Shown: piece after piece, positions 17,224 through 25,206 of the stretch
Numbering within the stretch: position 1 is the stretch's first letter
How the letters are laid out: each line of letters begins with the position of its first letter
Source: Promethearchaeota archaeon
GTDB lineage: Archaea > Asgardarchaeota > Lokiarchaeia > Sigyniarchaeales > SOKP01
Direction of reading: 5' to 3'
Assembly: GCA_029838195.1 (NCBI GenBank)
Contig: JALGVJ010000039.1
Span: 1 to 32,549, forward strand
Length of the DNA stretch: 32,549 nt
The notes under the pieces: model-generated
Database searches by the model: none
Told to the model about the DNA's origin: nothing
Seen by the model: the letters and a program-made list of their open reading frames with translations, nothing else
Made by a program: the position numbers and the translations under genes

Positions 17224-18121
17224 TTATGGGTGGCCCCCTATACGTGCCAATTATTTTTTTCCTTAATCTTTTAATATAATTTTCATCTAAGCTTCGAGAT
17301 AATCGAATGAATTGAACATGTGAATTCGCCTTTCTTATCTTGATAATAGTATTTGGTTGTAAAGCCTTAATGGTTTGTTGACCGTCTATGATAATTTTCG
17401 CTAAAATTCTAGGTCGTAATAATTTTATCCCAATTTCACTGTCTATGGGTAATACAATGGGTTTTAATCCGGAACGTGCGTAAGCATTAAGCGGCGTGAT
17501 TTGCATGATGTCTAACCGAGGACTGACAATTGCCCCTCCCGCACTTAAATTATAAGCCGTAGAACCTGTAGATGTAGATATGATCACTCCATCCAAATAA
17601 CTACGATTAAGAAATTGACCATTTACCTTGATAGAAATTTGCATTATTTTTGAGGCTTTCGATGATACAATTAGAATTTCATTTAATGCGTTATTCAATT
17701 TAATTTCTTTAGCATTCTTCTTGATAATATAGGCCGTAATTTTAGAGCATTTTTCTATAATATATTTTCCTTCCAAGACTTTTTCCAAATCGTTCAGAAC
17801 AGTTCTCTCATTCGATTCATCCAAAAATCCAACAGAACCAATGTTTACTCCAAAAATGGGGGGTGCATTCTTTTGATTTAATCCTTGAGCCACTCGAAGT
17901 AAAGTACCATCTCCTCCCACGGAAATCAAGAATTTAGTATTTTGAGAGGTCATCTCATTTAAATCTTTTCCATCTAAGGGAAAGATTTTAGGAGCTATCC
18001 GCGTTTCAAGAAAAACTCTTTCTTTTTTCTGTTTGATGAGATAATTATAAATCTTTTTCGTTAAATTTAATGCTCTATCGGAATCCATCCGGCATGCTAA
18101 GGCAATGGCTCTTTCATCCAT
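17195..18121 (-). CDS. nadK: NAD kinase
   Basis: A 308-residue ATP/polyphosphate-dependent NAD kinase that makes NADP+ in the cytoplasm. Diagnostic motifs are VGGDGTLLR near 90, the NE pair in LNNALNEILI near 160, and STSTGSTAYNLSAGGAIVSP near 195, which forms the NAD site. The order matches archaeal NadK, which is usually about 250-280 residues. I start at ATG 18121 (MDERAIALACR); an in-frame TTG at 18130 would add three residues and has no better signal. The 3' end overlaps nob1 by 29 nt, so the two genes are probably one transcript. Confidence 0.94.
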   Translation of the reverse strand: MDERAIALACRMDSDRALNLTKKIYNYLIKQKKERVFLETRIAPKIFPLDGKDLNEMTSQNTKFLISVGGDGTLLRVAQGLNQKNAPPIFGVNIGSVGFLDESNERTVLNDLEKVLEGKYIIEKCSKITAYIIKKNAKEIKLNNALNEILIVSSKASKIMQISIKVNGQFLNRSYLDGVIISTSTGSTAYNLSAGGAIVSPRLDIMQITPLNAYARSGLKPIVLPIDSEIGIKLLRPRILAKIIIDGQQTIKALQPNTIIKIRKANSHVQFIRLSRSLDENYIKRLRKKIIGTYRGPPINASARTREE

Positions 18122-18256
18122 GAATACCAAAACTCATTAAGGAAATTTTATTAAACTTAATCTATTTAAAAAATATTCTCCTAAATAAAAATAAAAATTA
18201 TGCTTTATAATAAAAAAAGATCGGTATTTCTATTTTTTAATTACGCATGTCTCAAC

Positions 18257-18682
18257 TTACATGATAACACGATTAATTAAATTTTTTCCCGCAAGAGTCC
18301 AAAATTCAACTTGAGCAGAGGCCATTTTTGAAGGATTTGCCTGCAGTTCTTTTAATTTCTTTTTTAATTCCTCATTATCGGGCCACTGCACGTCAAAAGA
18401 GTCATAGGTATCTAAATTCATGAGGTTTATAACATTATCTTCAATATAATTAATTTGGGCATTACCTTTAATGATTTCCGGAACTTCCATCAAAGTACCA
18501 CTAGGGACGGTAATAGATCTTTTATTATTATCAAAAACACCGACGCACACAATTCTCACCTTCGCATGACCATGTTTCCCTGATTTACTTCTCTCGGAGC
18601 TTTTAATCACGCACGGTTCTCCATCTACCATGATGTAGCTCCCCGTTTTTAATTTTTGGACCTCTTCTCGTCTTATACTAAT
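18257..18682 (-). CDS. eif5A: Translation factor aIF5A (hypusine-containing) with predicted AUU start
   Basis: An IF5A with the hypusine loop SKSGKHGHAKVRI; the modified lysine is Lys36 counting from the start chosen here. The N-terminal KOW/SH3-like domain is followed by a C-terminal OB-fold. IF5A promotes peptide-bond formation at stalling sequences on the ribosome. The first ATG in frame (18631) would give 124 residues and cut off the conserved start LKTGSYIMVDGEPCVI in its middle. The frame is open for 18 codons upstream to a TGA, with no ATG, GTG or TTG. ATT at 18682-18680 lies 5 nt after a perfect SD, AGGTGAT, and 37 nt after a TATA element, giving 141 residues beginning (M)SIRREEVQKLKTG. 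The adjacent ATT at 18685 is an alternative. A single spurious T in GATGAATTATT would instead link the ATG at 18689 into frame, so sequencing error is the main rival. Confidence 0.9.
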   Translation of the reverse strand: MSIRREEVQKLKTGSYIMVDGEPCVIKSSERSKSGKHGHAKVRIVCVGVFDNNKRSITVPSGTLMEVPEIIKGNAQINYIEDNVINLMNLDTYDSFDVQWPDNEELKKKLKELQANPSKMASAQVEFWTLAGKNLINRVIM

Positions 18683-18718
18683 AATTCATCACCTATTAGT
18701 TAATTGTTCTGTTCTACT

Positions 18719-18726
18719 TTTTTAAA
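18719..18726 (-). promoter_or_regulatory. TATA element of the aIF5A gene
   Basis: On the minus strand TTTAAAAA, preceded by GGA, lies 37 nt before the proposed ATT start codon. Transcription about 25 nt downstream would begin near 18695, just ahead of the SD AGGTGAT (18688-18694), giving a leader of only about a dozen nucleotides. This excludes any start farther upstream and matches the geometry at the Hsp20 gene exactly. Confidence 0.45.
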
Positions 18727-18773
18727 TCCTTTATTATTATTGAATCTTTTCTAAAGAAAAAAATATTTAGCCT

Positions 18774-18784
18774 TCTATATATTA
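18774..18784 (+). promoter_or_regulatory. TATA element of SRP54
   Basis: TCTATATATTA lies about 34-44 nt upstream of the SRP54 ATG at 18818. No SD is visible in front of that ATG, so the predicted transcript has a short leader of about ten nucleotides or slightly more. It is divergent from the aIF5A promoter about 50 nt away. Confidence 0.4.
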
Positions 18785-18817
18785 GATTAATAGAATAAAA
18801 AATAGAATGAATTTTTC

Positions 18818-20197
18818 ATGGTTCTCGAAAAGCTGGGAAGATCTTTAGATAATGCCATTAGAAAAATACGACGTTTACCAAAGGTGGATAAAGATGCAAT
18901 AAATGCATTAATTCAAGATTTACAGAGGGCATTATTATCTTCTGATGTGAAGGTAGAATTAGTTTTCCAGATGACTGAAAATATTAAAAAAGCAGCAATG
19001 GATACCCGTCTTCAGAAAGCAAAACGCAAGGATTTCATTATTAAATTAATTCACGATGAATTGATAAAAGTTTTAGGGGGGAAAAAAGCGCCTATTCGAA
19101 TTAAGCCAGGCAAAAAGAACGTGATTCTACTCGTGGGAATTCAAGGGTCGGGAAAAACAACCACGATTGGAAAATTAGCTCGTTATTACAAGGGTAAAGG
19201 GTGGAAAGTAGCTGTTTTAACCACGGATACATGGAGACCCGGAGCTTATGAACAGCTCTGTCAATTGGCAGAACCAATTGGAATAAAATGTTATGGAAAT
19301 CCAAAGGAGAAGAATACCTTGAAACTTGCGATAAAAGAGACTAAAAAAGCAATTCTTGACGGACATGATTTAATTATTGTAGATACTGCGGGCAGGCATA
19401 AAGAAGAGAAGGAATTAATGGAGGAAATGAAGCAATTAGAAAGAATCTTGAAGCCGAATGAAGTTATCTTGGTTATTGATGGAACATTAGGACAACAAGC
19501 CTATTCTCAAGCAGAAGAATTTGCTAAGGCTACCAATTTGGGGTCAATTATCGTTACTAAATTGGATGGAACGGCTAAAGGAGGGGGGGCATTATCCGCA
19601 TGTGCGGCTACTAATGTCCCGATAAGATTCATTGGAACGGGAGAAAAAATTGATGAGTTAGAAGAATTTGATCCTACTGCTTTTGTTGGAACTTTATTAG
19701 GGATTCCGAACATTGGTGCCTTAATTGAAAGAGTGCAAGAGGCAGAAGCCATGCCAGATCCTGAGACCGTTAAAAGAATGATGCACGGAAAATTTACTTT
19801 GGAAGATCTTTATCTTCAATTAAAATCCATAAAAAAAGTTGGCAAGTTCAAGCAAATACTTTCTATGATGGGAGGAGGCAACATTCCAGACGCTTTAAAA
19901 GAAGATGCTCAAAAACATTTAGATAAATGGGAAGTCGTTCTAAATTCTATGACGGAAGAAGAAAAAACAAATCCCAAAATCATTAAGAAATCCCGAAAGA
20001 GGAGGATTGCCATTGGCTCGGGAACGGATTATGCTATCATAAATAAAATGTTAGATCAATACAATCAAATGAAAAAAATGATTAAACAATTCATGCAATT
20101 GCGGCAGAAAGGGAAAAAGGGAATGCCATTAATGCCTGGGATGGGAAAAGGCGCTCAACAATTCATTAATAAGTTATCGAAAGAGTTTAAATTTTAA
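18818..20197 (+). CDS. srp54: Signal recognition particle GTPase SRP54
   Basis: A 459-residue SRP54 (Ffh). An N-terminal helical bundle is followed by the GTPase domain, with G1 GIQGSGKTTT near 107, the DTWRPGAYEQL stretch near 140, G3 DTAGRHK near 190, TKLDGTAKGGG near 248 and the closing GTGEKI. The C-terminal methionine-rich M domain (about 300-459) ends with the MPLMPGMG segment and binds SRP RNA and signal peptides. It targets nascent membrane and secreted proteins to the translocon with receptor FtsY, which is not in this window. The gene is divergent from aIF5A and is followed 39 nt later by the TrmY-like gene. Confidence 0.97.
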   Translation: MVLEKLGRSLDNAIRKIRRLPKVDKDAINALIQDLQRALLSSDVKVELVFQMTENIKKAAMDTRLQKAKRKDFIIKLIHDELIKVLGGKKAPIRIKPGKKNVILLVGIQGSGKTTTIGKLARYYKGKGWKVAVLTTDTWRPGAYEQLCQLAEPIGIKCYGNPKEKNTLKLAIKETKKAILDGHDLIIVDTAGRHKEEKELMEEMKQLERILKPNEVILVIDGTLGQQAYSQAEEFAKATNLGSIIVTKLDGTAKGGGALSACAATNVPIRFIGTGEKIDELEEFDPTAFVGTLLGIPNIGALIERVQEAEAMPDPETVKRMMHGKFTLEDLYLQLKSIKKVGKFKQILSMMGGGNIPDALKEDAQKHLDKWEVVLNSMTEEEKTNPKIIKKSRKRRIAIGSGTDYAIINKMLDQYNQMKKMIKQFMQLRQKGKKGMPLMPGMGKGAQQFINKLSKEFKF

Positions 20198-20236
20198 AAA
20201 CTTACCTCAATTATCGCATGAAAAAGCTGGATTAGT

Positions 20237-20902
20237 TTGGTTAATTTTTTATTAATCATTAAACGGATCGTTCCCTTTACGAAAAAAGATATTGATAAAG
20301 GCAATACACCATTAGAAATATATGATCTTTGCATGTCCCTTAAAGAGACCTTTTGTTTATCTTATGCAATTAGGAAATTAAATAATCTTTATCTATATTT
20401 TATCGAGGAATCTTTTTTCATTAGATTTAAAGGGGAACAATTAAGATATTTAGGTCCTGATGAGCGTTCTCAAGCCATATTATTAAATAAGGCAATAAAT
20501 TTATATCCTTCAATTTTAGAAGAAAAAAGAAATAATTGGAGGAAATCCACGCCTGGCATTCATGTGAAGAGAATTTCTGATTTTTTTGAAGAATTTAACG
20601 CTTTATTTGGTGAGATGATGAAATTCCTCATTCTAAAAAACATTCATTTAAAAGAAACGTCTATTAATTTAGAAAAAGAATTGGAGGAAATAACAAGGAA
20701 TTCACAAAAAGTTTTATTTATTTTGCCATTTCCTGAAGTGGAAGACGAATCGATGATTTTCATGAAAAAGCTGGAAAGGATTACACATGTAAAAATCCAT
20801 AAATTGTCTTTTTTAAGCAGAGTATCGGATAAAATTTTATATATTAATTATCAATGGGATTTAATAGAAGAAAAAACATGTAGAAATGGGGATCTTCAAT
20901 GA
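20237..20902 (+). CDS. TrmY-family protein (tRNA pseudouridine-54 N1-methyltransferase-like), with altered cofactor loop
   Basis: A 221-residue protein matching archaeal TrmY over its length. FIRFKGEQLRYLGPDERSQA (79-98) corresponds to the IKFVGSELKKVSPDER-type segment, and WRKSTPGIHVKRISDF near 120 to the WNQSTPGIYVRR segment. TrmY is a SPOUT enzyme that makes N1-methylpseudouridine at tRNA position 54. In TrmY a Gly-Asp-His-x-Gly loop binds S-adenosylmethionine; the aligned place here reads LPFPEVEDES, with Gly, Asp and His missing. The protein may therefore be inactive, bind differently, or have changed job. The start is TTG at 20237; no ATG is available after the TGA at 20219, and the N-terminus aligns well. 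It overlaps the dihydroorotase gene by 4 nt (ATGA). Confidence 0.75.
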   Translation: MVNFLLIIKRIVPFTKKDIDKGNTPLEIYDLCMSLKETFCLSYAIRKLNNLYLYFIEESFFIRFKGEQLRYLGPDERSQAILLNKAINLYPSILEEKRNNWRKSTPGIHVKRISDFFEEFNALFGEMMKFLILKNIHLKETSINLEKELEEITRNSQKVLFILPFPEVEDESMIFMKKLERITHVKIHKLSFLSRVSDKILYINYQWDLIEEKTCRNGDLQ

Positions 20903-22293
20903 TATTAAAAGATGCGAGAATTTTCATGAATGGATCTCTCAAGAAAGGTGCGATTTTAATTAATCAAGGTCTCATAGACGCGGTTAATTTGGAAAAAAAT
21001 CACCATGCGTTTTCTCTACTAAGAAAAAATAATCAAGATGGAAAGGAAATCGATTGTAAGGATAAGATTGTTCTTCCAGGTATCATAGACATTCATTCCC
21101 ATTTGAGAGATTTGGAACAAAAAGAAAAAGAAACTTTTGAAACGGGAACAAGAGCCGCCATATCAGCGGGAATTACTACGGTATTTAACATGCCAAATAC
21201 CAAGCCACCCGCTATCACTTCTGAAATTGTGGAAAAATGGATGAAAGCGGCAACTAAAAAAATACACGCAAACGTAGGATTTATAGCAGGCGTTCCGTGG
21301 GACATTAATCATGAAGAAATTATTAAAATGAAACAATTGGGCATCATGGGATTGAAAGTGTATCCTCATGCTCCTCTTAATGGAATTGATTGGACAATAG
21401 AAGAAAATCTTCAAAAAATCTTATTTTTATCAGCCCAACTCCGCTTACCGATATTTTTTCATCCCGCTTGGCCCAACAAGGAAAGACAAGAGAAAAAAAT
21501 CCAAGATTTCCTTTCTGAAGGCATGAATCTACTTGAGATACATGATAGATTGAACCCCGTTGAAAATGAAGTGAAATTTATCAATTTCCTATTAAAAAAT
21601 TACATAAAATTTGAAAAGGAAAATAAAGCCCAAGTAAAAGAGCTTCCCATCATTCACGTGTGCCATGTTAGTTCTATTGAGGGATATAAAGTATTAAAAG
21701 AAGTGATTAATGGTGCAGATAAAAGAAAAATATCATTTGAAGTCACTCCTCACCATCTCCTTCTTTCTAATAGAATAAAGATTTCTAAAGAAAGTTTTGG
21801 AAAGGTACTACCGCCCTTAAGGAATCCGGAACATCCTCAATTTCTTTTTAAGGAGTTTGCTGAAGGTAAGATTTCCCTTATAGGTACTGACCATGCTCCT
21901 CATCAATTAGAGGAAAAATCACGCGATTTTTTTAAAACACCTTCAGGTTTTCCCGGATTTGAAACTTATCCATTGGTTCTATTAGAAAAGGTGTTCTCTA
22001 ATCATTTTTCGCTGGATGCATTCGTGCGTGCTTCTTCTGAAAATCCAGCTAGAATCTTTGAATTGAAAAGAAAAGGATTCATAAAAGAAGGATTTGATGC
22101 GGATTTAATGATCTTCGAGAAAACAAAACCCTATCCTATAACTTGCCAAAATTTTCATACAAAAGCAAAATATTCGCCTTTTGAAAATTTTCGCACGTCT
22201 ATTAAAATTTGGAAGGTATTTTTACGGGGGAAAAAGGTCGATCCTACTGAATCTCAACCCCAAGGAAAAATAATAAAACCAATCCCTTCATAA
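20899..22293 (+). CDS. pyrC: Dihydroorotase
   Basis: A 464-residue amidohydrolase of the dihydroorotase type, which closes carbamoyl-aspartate to dihydroorotate in pyrimidine synthesis. The metal-binding DIHSHLRD is near residue 64, MPNTKPPAI near 99, the later His ligands lie in HVCHVSS and FEVTPHHLLLS, and GTDHAPH near 330 holds the catalytic Asp. The final part returns to the composite beta-sandwich (EGFDADLMIFE). Length is at the upper end for archaeal type I enzymes. The ATG overlaps the stop of the TrmY-like gene, which implies translational coupling. No other pyr gene is nearby. Confidence 0.9.
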   Translation: MILKDARIFMNGSLKKGAILINQGLIDAVNLEKNHHAFSLLRKNNQDGKEIDCKDKIVLPGIIDIHSHLRDLEQKEKETFETGTRAAISAGITTVFNMPNTKPPAITSEIVEKWMKAATKKIHANVGFIAGVPWDINHEEIIKMKQLGIMGLKVYPHAPLNGIDWTIEENLQKILFLSAQLRLPIFFHPAWPNKERQEKKIQDFLSEGMNLLEIHDRLNPVENEVKFINFLLKNYIKFEKENKAQVKELPIIHVCHVSSIEGYKVLKEVINGADKRKISFEVTPHHLLLSNRIKISKESFGKVLPPLRNPEHPQFLFKEFAEGKISLIGTDHAPHQLEEKSRDFFKTPSGFPGFETYPLVLLEKVFSNHFSLDAFVRASSENPARIFELKRKGFIKEGFDADLMIFEKTKPYPITCQNFHTKAKYSPFENFRTSIKIWKVFLRGKKVDPTESQPQGKIIKPIPS

Positions 22294-22321
22294 TATAATA
22301 CAATTATTATCAAGGTAAATC

Positions 22322-22972
22322 GTGATGTCTGAAAAAGAAGAAGAAAAATTCACGGTGGAAGATGGCAAAATGCTAATTAGATTTGCCAGAGAAAACATAG
22401 AATATTTCTTGAAAAATAATGTTAGGATGCCTGTTCCTCCTGAAATTAAAGAAAAATTCAATGAAAAGTATGGCGCCTTTGTCACGCTTAATAAATATCC
22501 CATTAAAGGAAATCCTTTGAGAGGTTGCATTGGATATATAGAACCAATTTATCCGCTCTATGATGTCGTGCATAAAGTCTCCATCAGTGCTGCTATAGAG
22601 GACCCCCGTTTTCCTTCGGTGACATTAGAAGAAATGAATAATATTGTCATCGAATTATCGATTTTAACCCCACCCAAATTAATTAAAATAACGGATCCTA
22701 AAGAATATTTAAATAAAATCGTTATTGGACGAGACGGTCTCATTGCAGAAAAAGGAATGAGAAGGGGGTTATTGTTACCTCAAGTTCCCGTTGAGCACGA
22801 CAGAAATTGGAGCGTGGAGCAATTTTTAAATTATACGTGTCAAAAAGCCTGGCTCCCCATGGATGCGTGGAAAGATCCATCCACGAAAATCTATTCTTTT
22901 CAAGCCATTTTATTTGAGGAAGTAACCCCAAGGGGAGAAGTTGTCAGAAAATATTTGAACAAACGAGAATGA
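22322..22972 (+). CDS. AMMECR1-domain protein
   Basis: A 216-residue member of the AMMECR1 family, found in archaea, bacteria and eukaryotes. The family hallmark LRGCIGYIEP lies near residue 62; YDVVHKVSISAAIEDPRFPSVT follows, then the GRDGLIAEKGMRRGLLLPQVPVEHDRNWSVEQFL region. The molecular function is not established; the conserved Cys-containing motif suggests an enzymatic or redox role. It lies 28 nt after pyrC, so it is probably co-transcribed with srp54-trmY-pyrC. A hairpin followed by a T-run directly after its TGA stop closes the group. Confidence 0.92.
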   Translation: MMSEKEEEKFTVEDGKMLIRFARENIEYFLKNNVRMPVPPEIKEKFNEKYGAFVTLNKYPIKGNPLRGCIGYIEPIYPLYDVVHKVSISAAIEDPRFPSVTLEEMNNIVIELSILTPPKLIKITDPKEYLNKIVIGRDGLIAEKGMRRGLLLPQVPVEHDRNWSVEQFLNYTCQKAWLPMDAWKDPSTKIYSFQAILFEEVTPRGEVVRKYLNKRE

Positions 22973-22978
22973 TTCTTA

Positions 22979-23022
22979 AATCGGTTTTTTAGAAGCGAAA
23001 CTGATTCTCTTTTTTCTTTTTT
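22979..23022 (+). terminator. Hairpin plus T-run after the AMMECR1 gene
   Basis: AATCGGTTT (22979-22987) pairs with AAACTGATT (22998-23006) over nine positions with one G-U pair and a 10-nt loop. T-rich tracts follow immediately. It begins six nucleotides after the TGA stop and marks the probable end of the srp54-to-AMMECR1 transcription unit. Confidence 0.5.
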
Positions 23023-23102
23023 AAATTAAACACAATTTATTTATATTCCTTGATCAAACTATTAATTACTATTTATCTAAATTATTAAATCATTTAATTC
23101 TC

Positions 23103-24614
23103 ATGTCAACGAGTAAAAAAATCATTAGTCTTGATTTCTCTTCTAAAAATATCAAAGTCGGATTAGTAACAGACCAATTAAAATTAATTGCTACAAGTTT
23201 TCAGCCATATACTTTAATAAATGAGGATGTAGATGGCTTTGCTAAACGATTTTCCATAGAGGAAATTTGGGACAAGATTCTTTTGGGAATGAAAACTGTC
23301 TTATCCTCTTCTAAGACCGACTCTAAGGAACTCATTGGAATCTCCTCTTGCGCCCAGCGAATGGCAGTGGTCTTTTTAGATAAAGATGGTAATGAATTAT
23401 ATGGTGGCCCCAATATCGATATAAGAGGAATAGATTCCGCTTATTTAATTGAAGATGAATTCACTGAAGAGGAACTGTTTAATATTACGGGGCATTTGCC
23501 TTCCATATTATTTTGCTTGGCACGCTTGCTATGGTTTAAAGAGGAAGAAGAAGAAACATATAGTAAAATTAATAAAATCTTAATGTTGGATGATTGGATC
23601 ATATATCGCCTCACGGGAACATTCTGCACGGATAAAACTTCTGCATCAGAATCTCAGCTTTTTGATGTTCAAAAAGGAGAATGGAGTTCTGAGATAATCG
23701 AAGCATTTAAATTCGAAAATGAGTGGTTTCCTCCCATTATGGATTCAGGAACTATCGTTGGAGAATTGAAAGAAGAAATATCAAAAAAAATAGGATTAGA
23801 AAGGAATCATCTTCCAGTCATAAAAAGTGGAGGAGATACCCAAGCTACTCTTTTAGGAATGGGAGCAATTGAGGAAGGTAATATTGGCCTTAGTTTAGGT
23901 ACCACAGCTCCCCTTCATTTAGTTGTTGATAAACCGATTTTAGATGCGGAATGTAACCATTGGCTCATGCATCACTCTATCAAGAATAAATGGATAATAG
24001 AGGCTAATGCGGGAAATACAGGCACGGTATATGATTGGTATAAAGATTGTTTTTTAAGAGAGCTAACAAATGACCCGGATGCGTTAATAGAAACTCATCT
24101 TAGAACCATGGATTTAACAGATGATTCCACCTTTGCTTTTTTGGGCCCTGAACTCATGAGAATAAAGGATCAAACCTCAATCAAAAGAGGCGTATTTTTA
24201 TTTCAAGCACCCGTGATGGTTGCTGAAACATTTACAAAACTTCCTAATTTTACTAAAGCCGTCATGGATAATATCGGATTTGGCATTCTTGAAAGTCATC
24301 AAGCCTTAAAAAAATTTAGTTCTGCGAAAATCGAAACTTTTTGTGCCGGGGGATTATCTCATTCCACAGAATTTTGTAAATTATTGGCAAATATATTAAA
24401 TACAGAACTGAAAGTACCCAAAATTAGAGATTCTGCTTTCATTGGAACCGCTATCAACACGTTAGTAGCTTTAGACCGATATAAAAATGAACGGGAGGTG
24501 GTAGATAAATTAATAGAACATGAAAGATTCCCGATAAATCTAGAACTGGCTGATAAATATCAAACGATCTATAAAGAATGGAAACGATTAAATGAAAAAA
24601 TTAGTGAATTTTAA
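23103..24614 (+). CDS. FGGY-family carbohydrate kinase
   Basis: A 503-residue kinase of the FGGY fold. The N-terminal phosphate loop is degenerate (SLDFSSKNIKVGLV instead of DxGTxxxR), while KSGGDTQATLLGMG near 240 keeps the catalytic Asp, LSLGTTAPLHL supplies the second phosphate loop and CAGGLSHSTEFCKLLANIL near 420 the adenosine region. It is most like the xylulose/autoinducer-2 kinase branches; the substrate cannot be assigned from sequence. It heads a plus-strand cassette with an SCP2 protein, a hydroxyacid dehydrogenase and a class II aldolase. A natural reading is phosphorylation of a short ketose that the aldolase then splits. No SD precedes its ATG. A strong hairpin lies directly after the stop. 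Confidence 0.85.
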   Translation: MSTSKKIISLDFSSKNIKVGLVTDQLKLIATSFQPYTLINEDVDGFAKRFSIEEIWDKILLGMKTVLSSSKTDSKELIGISSCAQRMAVVFLDKDGNELYGGPNIDIRGIDSAYLIEDEFTEEELFNITGHLPSILFCLARLLWFKEEEEETYSKINKILMLDDWIIYRLTGTFCTDKTSASESQLFDVQKGEWSSEIIEAFKFENEWFPPIMDSGTIVGELKEEISKKIGLERNHLPVIKSGGDTQATLLGMGAIEEGNIGLSLGTTAPLHLVVDKPILDAECNHWLMHHSIKNKWIIEANAGNTGTVYDWYKDCFLRELTNDPDALIETHLRTMDLTDDSTFAFLGPELMRIKDQTSIKRGVFLFQAPVMVAETFTKLPNFTKAVMDNIGFGILESHQALKKFSSAKIETFCAGGLSHSTEFCKLLANILNTELKVPKIRDSAFIGTAINTLVALDRYKNEREVVDKLIEHERFPINLELADKYQTIYKEWKRLNEKISEF

Positions 24615-24620
24615 GCTGAA

Positions 24621-24647
24621 CTCCCATGAAGGCCTATATCATGGGAG
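24621..24647 (+). terminator. Nine-bp perfect hairpin after the second FGGY kinase
   Basis: CTCCCATGA (24621-24629) pairs perfectly with TCATGGGAG (24639-24647) around a 9-nt loop. It starts six nucleotides after the kinase stop, and a T7 tract follows at about 24664. It probably ends or protects the kinase transcript, so the following SCP2 gene, which has its own GAGGG SD and a 160-nt gap, may be transcribed separately. Confidence 0.5.
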
Positions 24648-24774
24648 GGGTGTAATTCAAGGTTTTTTTAGCGTGCGAATTTCTTTAAAAAACATTTTAA
24701 TTTTAATTAAACCATTATTAATTAGTAAAAAACATGAATTTTAAAAAATAATAAAGAAGTTAGAGGGAATAAAA

Positions 24775-25122
24775 ATGAGTTTTACCTCGGTAGAAGATTG
24801 TTTGAAAGAGATTGAGAATAGATATAACAGCTCTGACAAAATCAAGAAAAAATTAAAAGATTATTCTGACCCGATTCAAATGACCTTTTTAGACACGGGA
24901 CGAAAAGCACTTCTTTTAATAAATAAAGATCATGGCATTGAAACGAAATTAGGAGAGGGAGATGAGAATGCCCCTGTAAAGATTGATTTTACTTCGGAAC
25001 AAGTAATGGTGGACATGTTCAATAAAAAAATTGGGGGGGTTAAAGCCTATTCTTCAGGAAAAATTAAGATCGTGCAAGGAAAAGCGAGAAATCTAATGAA
25101 ACTCAGGAGCATCATGTTTTAA
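24775..25122 (+). CDS. SCP2 sterol-carrier-type lipid-binding protein
   Basis: A 115-residue protein with the single-domain SCP2 layout: an N-terminal helix pair, the strand IQMTFLDTGRKALLLI, a charged turn, then VKIDFTSEQVMVDMFNKKIGG and the closing GKIKIVQGKARNLMKL, all typical of SCP2 domains. These bind a hydrophobic ligand in a tunnel; the ligand in archaea is unknown. GAGGG precedes the ATG with good spacing. It sits between the FGGY kinase and the dehydrogenase; an enzymatic link to the sugar genes is not obvious. Confidence 0.85.
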   Translation: MSFTSVEDCLKEIENRYNSSDKIKKKLKDYSDPIQMTFLDTGRKALLLINKDHGIETKLGEGDENAPVKIDFTSEQVMVDMFNKKIGGVKAYSSGKIKIVQGKARNLMKLRSIMF

Positions 25123-25206
25123 CCCAGCATTTAAATCCTTTTTTTTGAAAAGATTCATTCATTCAAAACTAAAATATTTTAATCAAGAGGAATAAGTCAA
25201 GTAATC

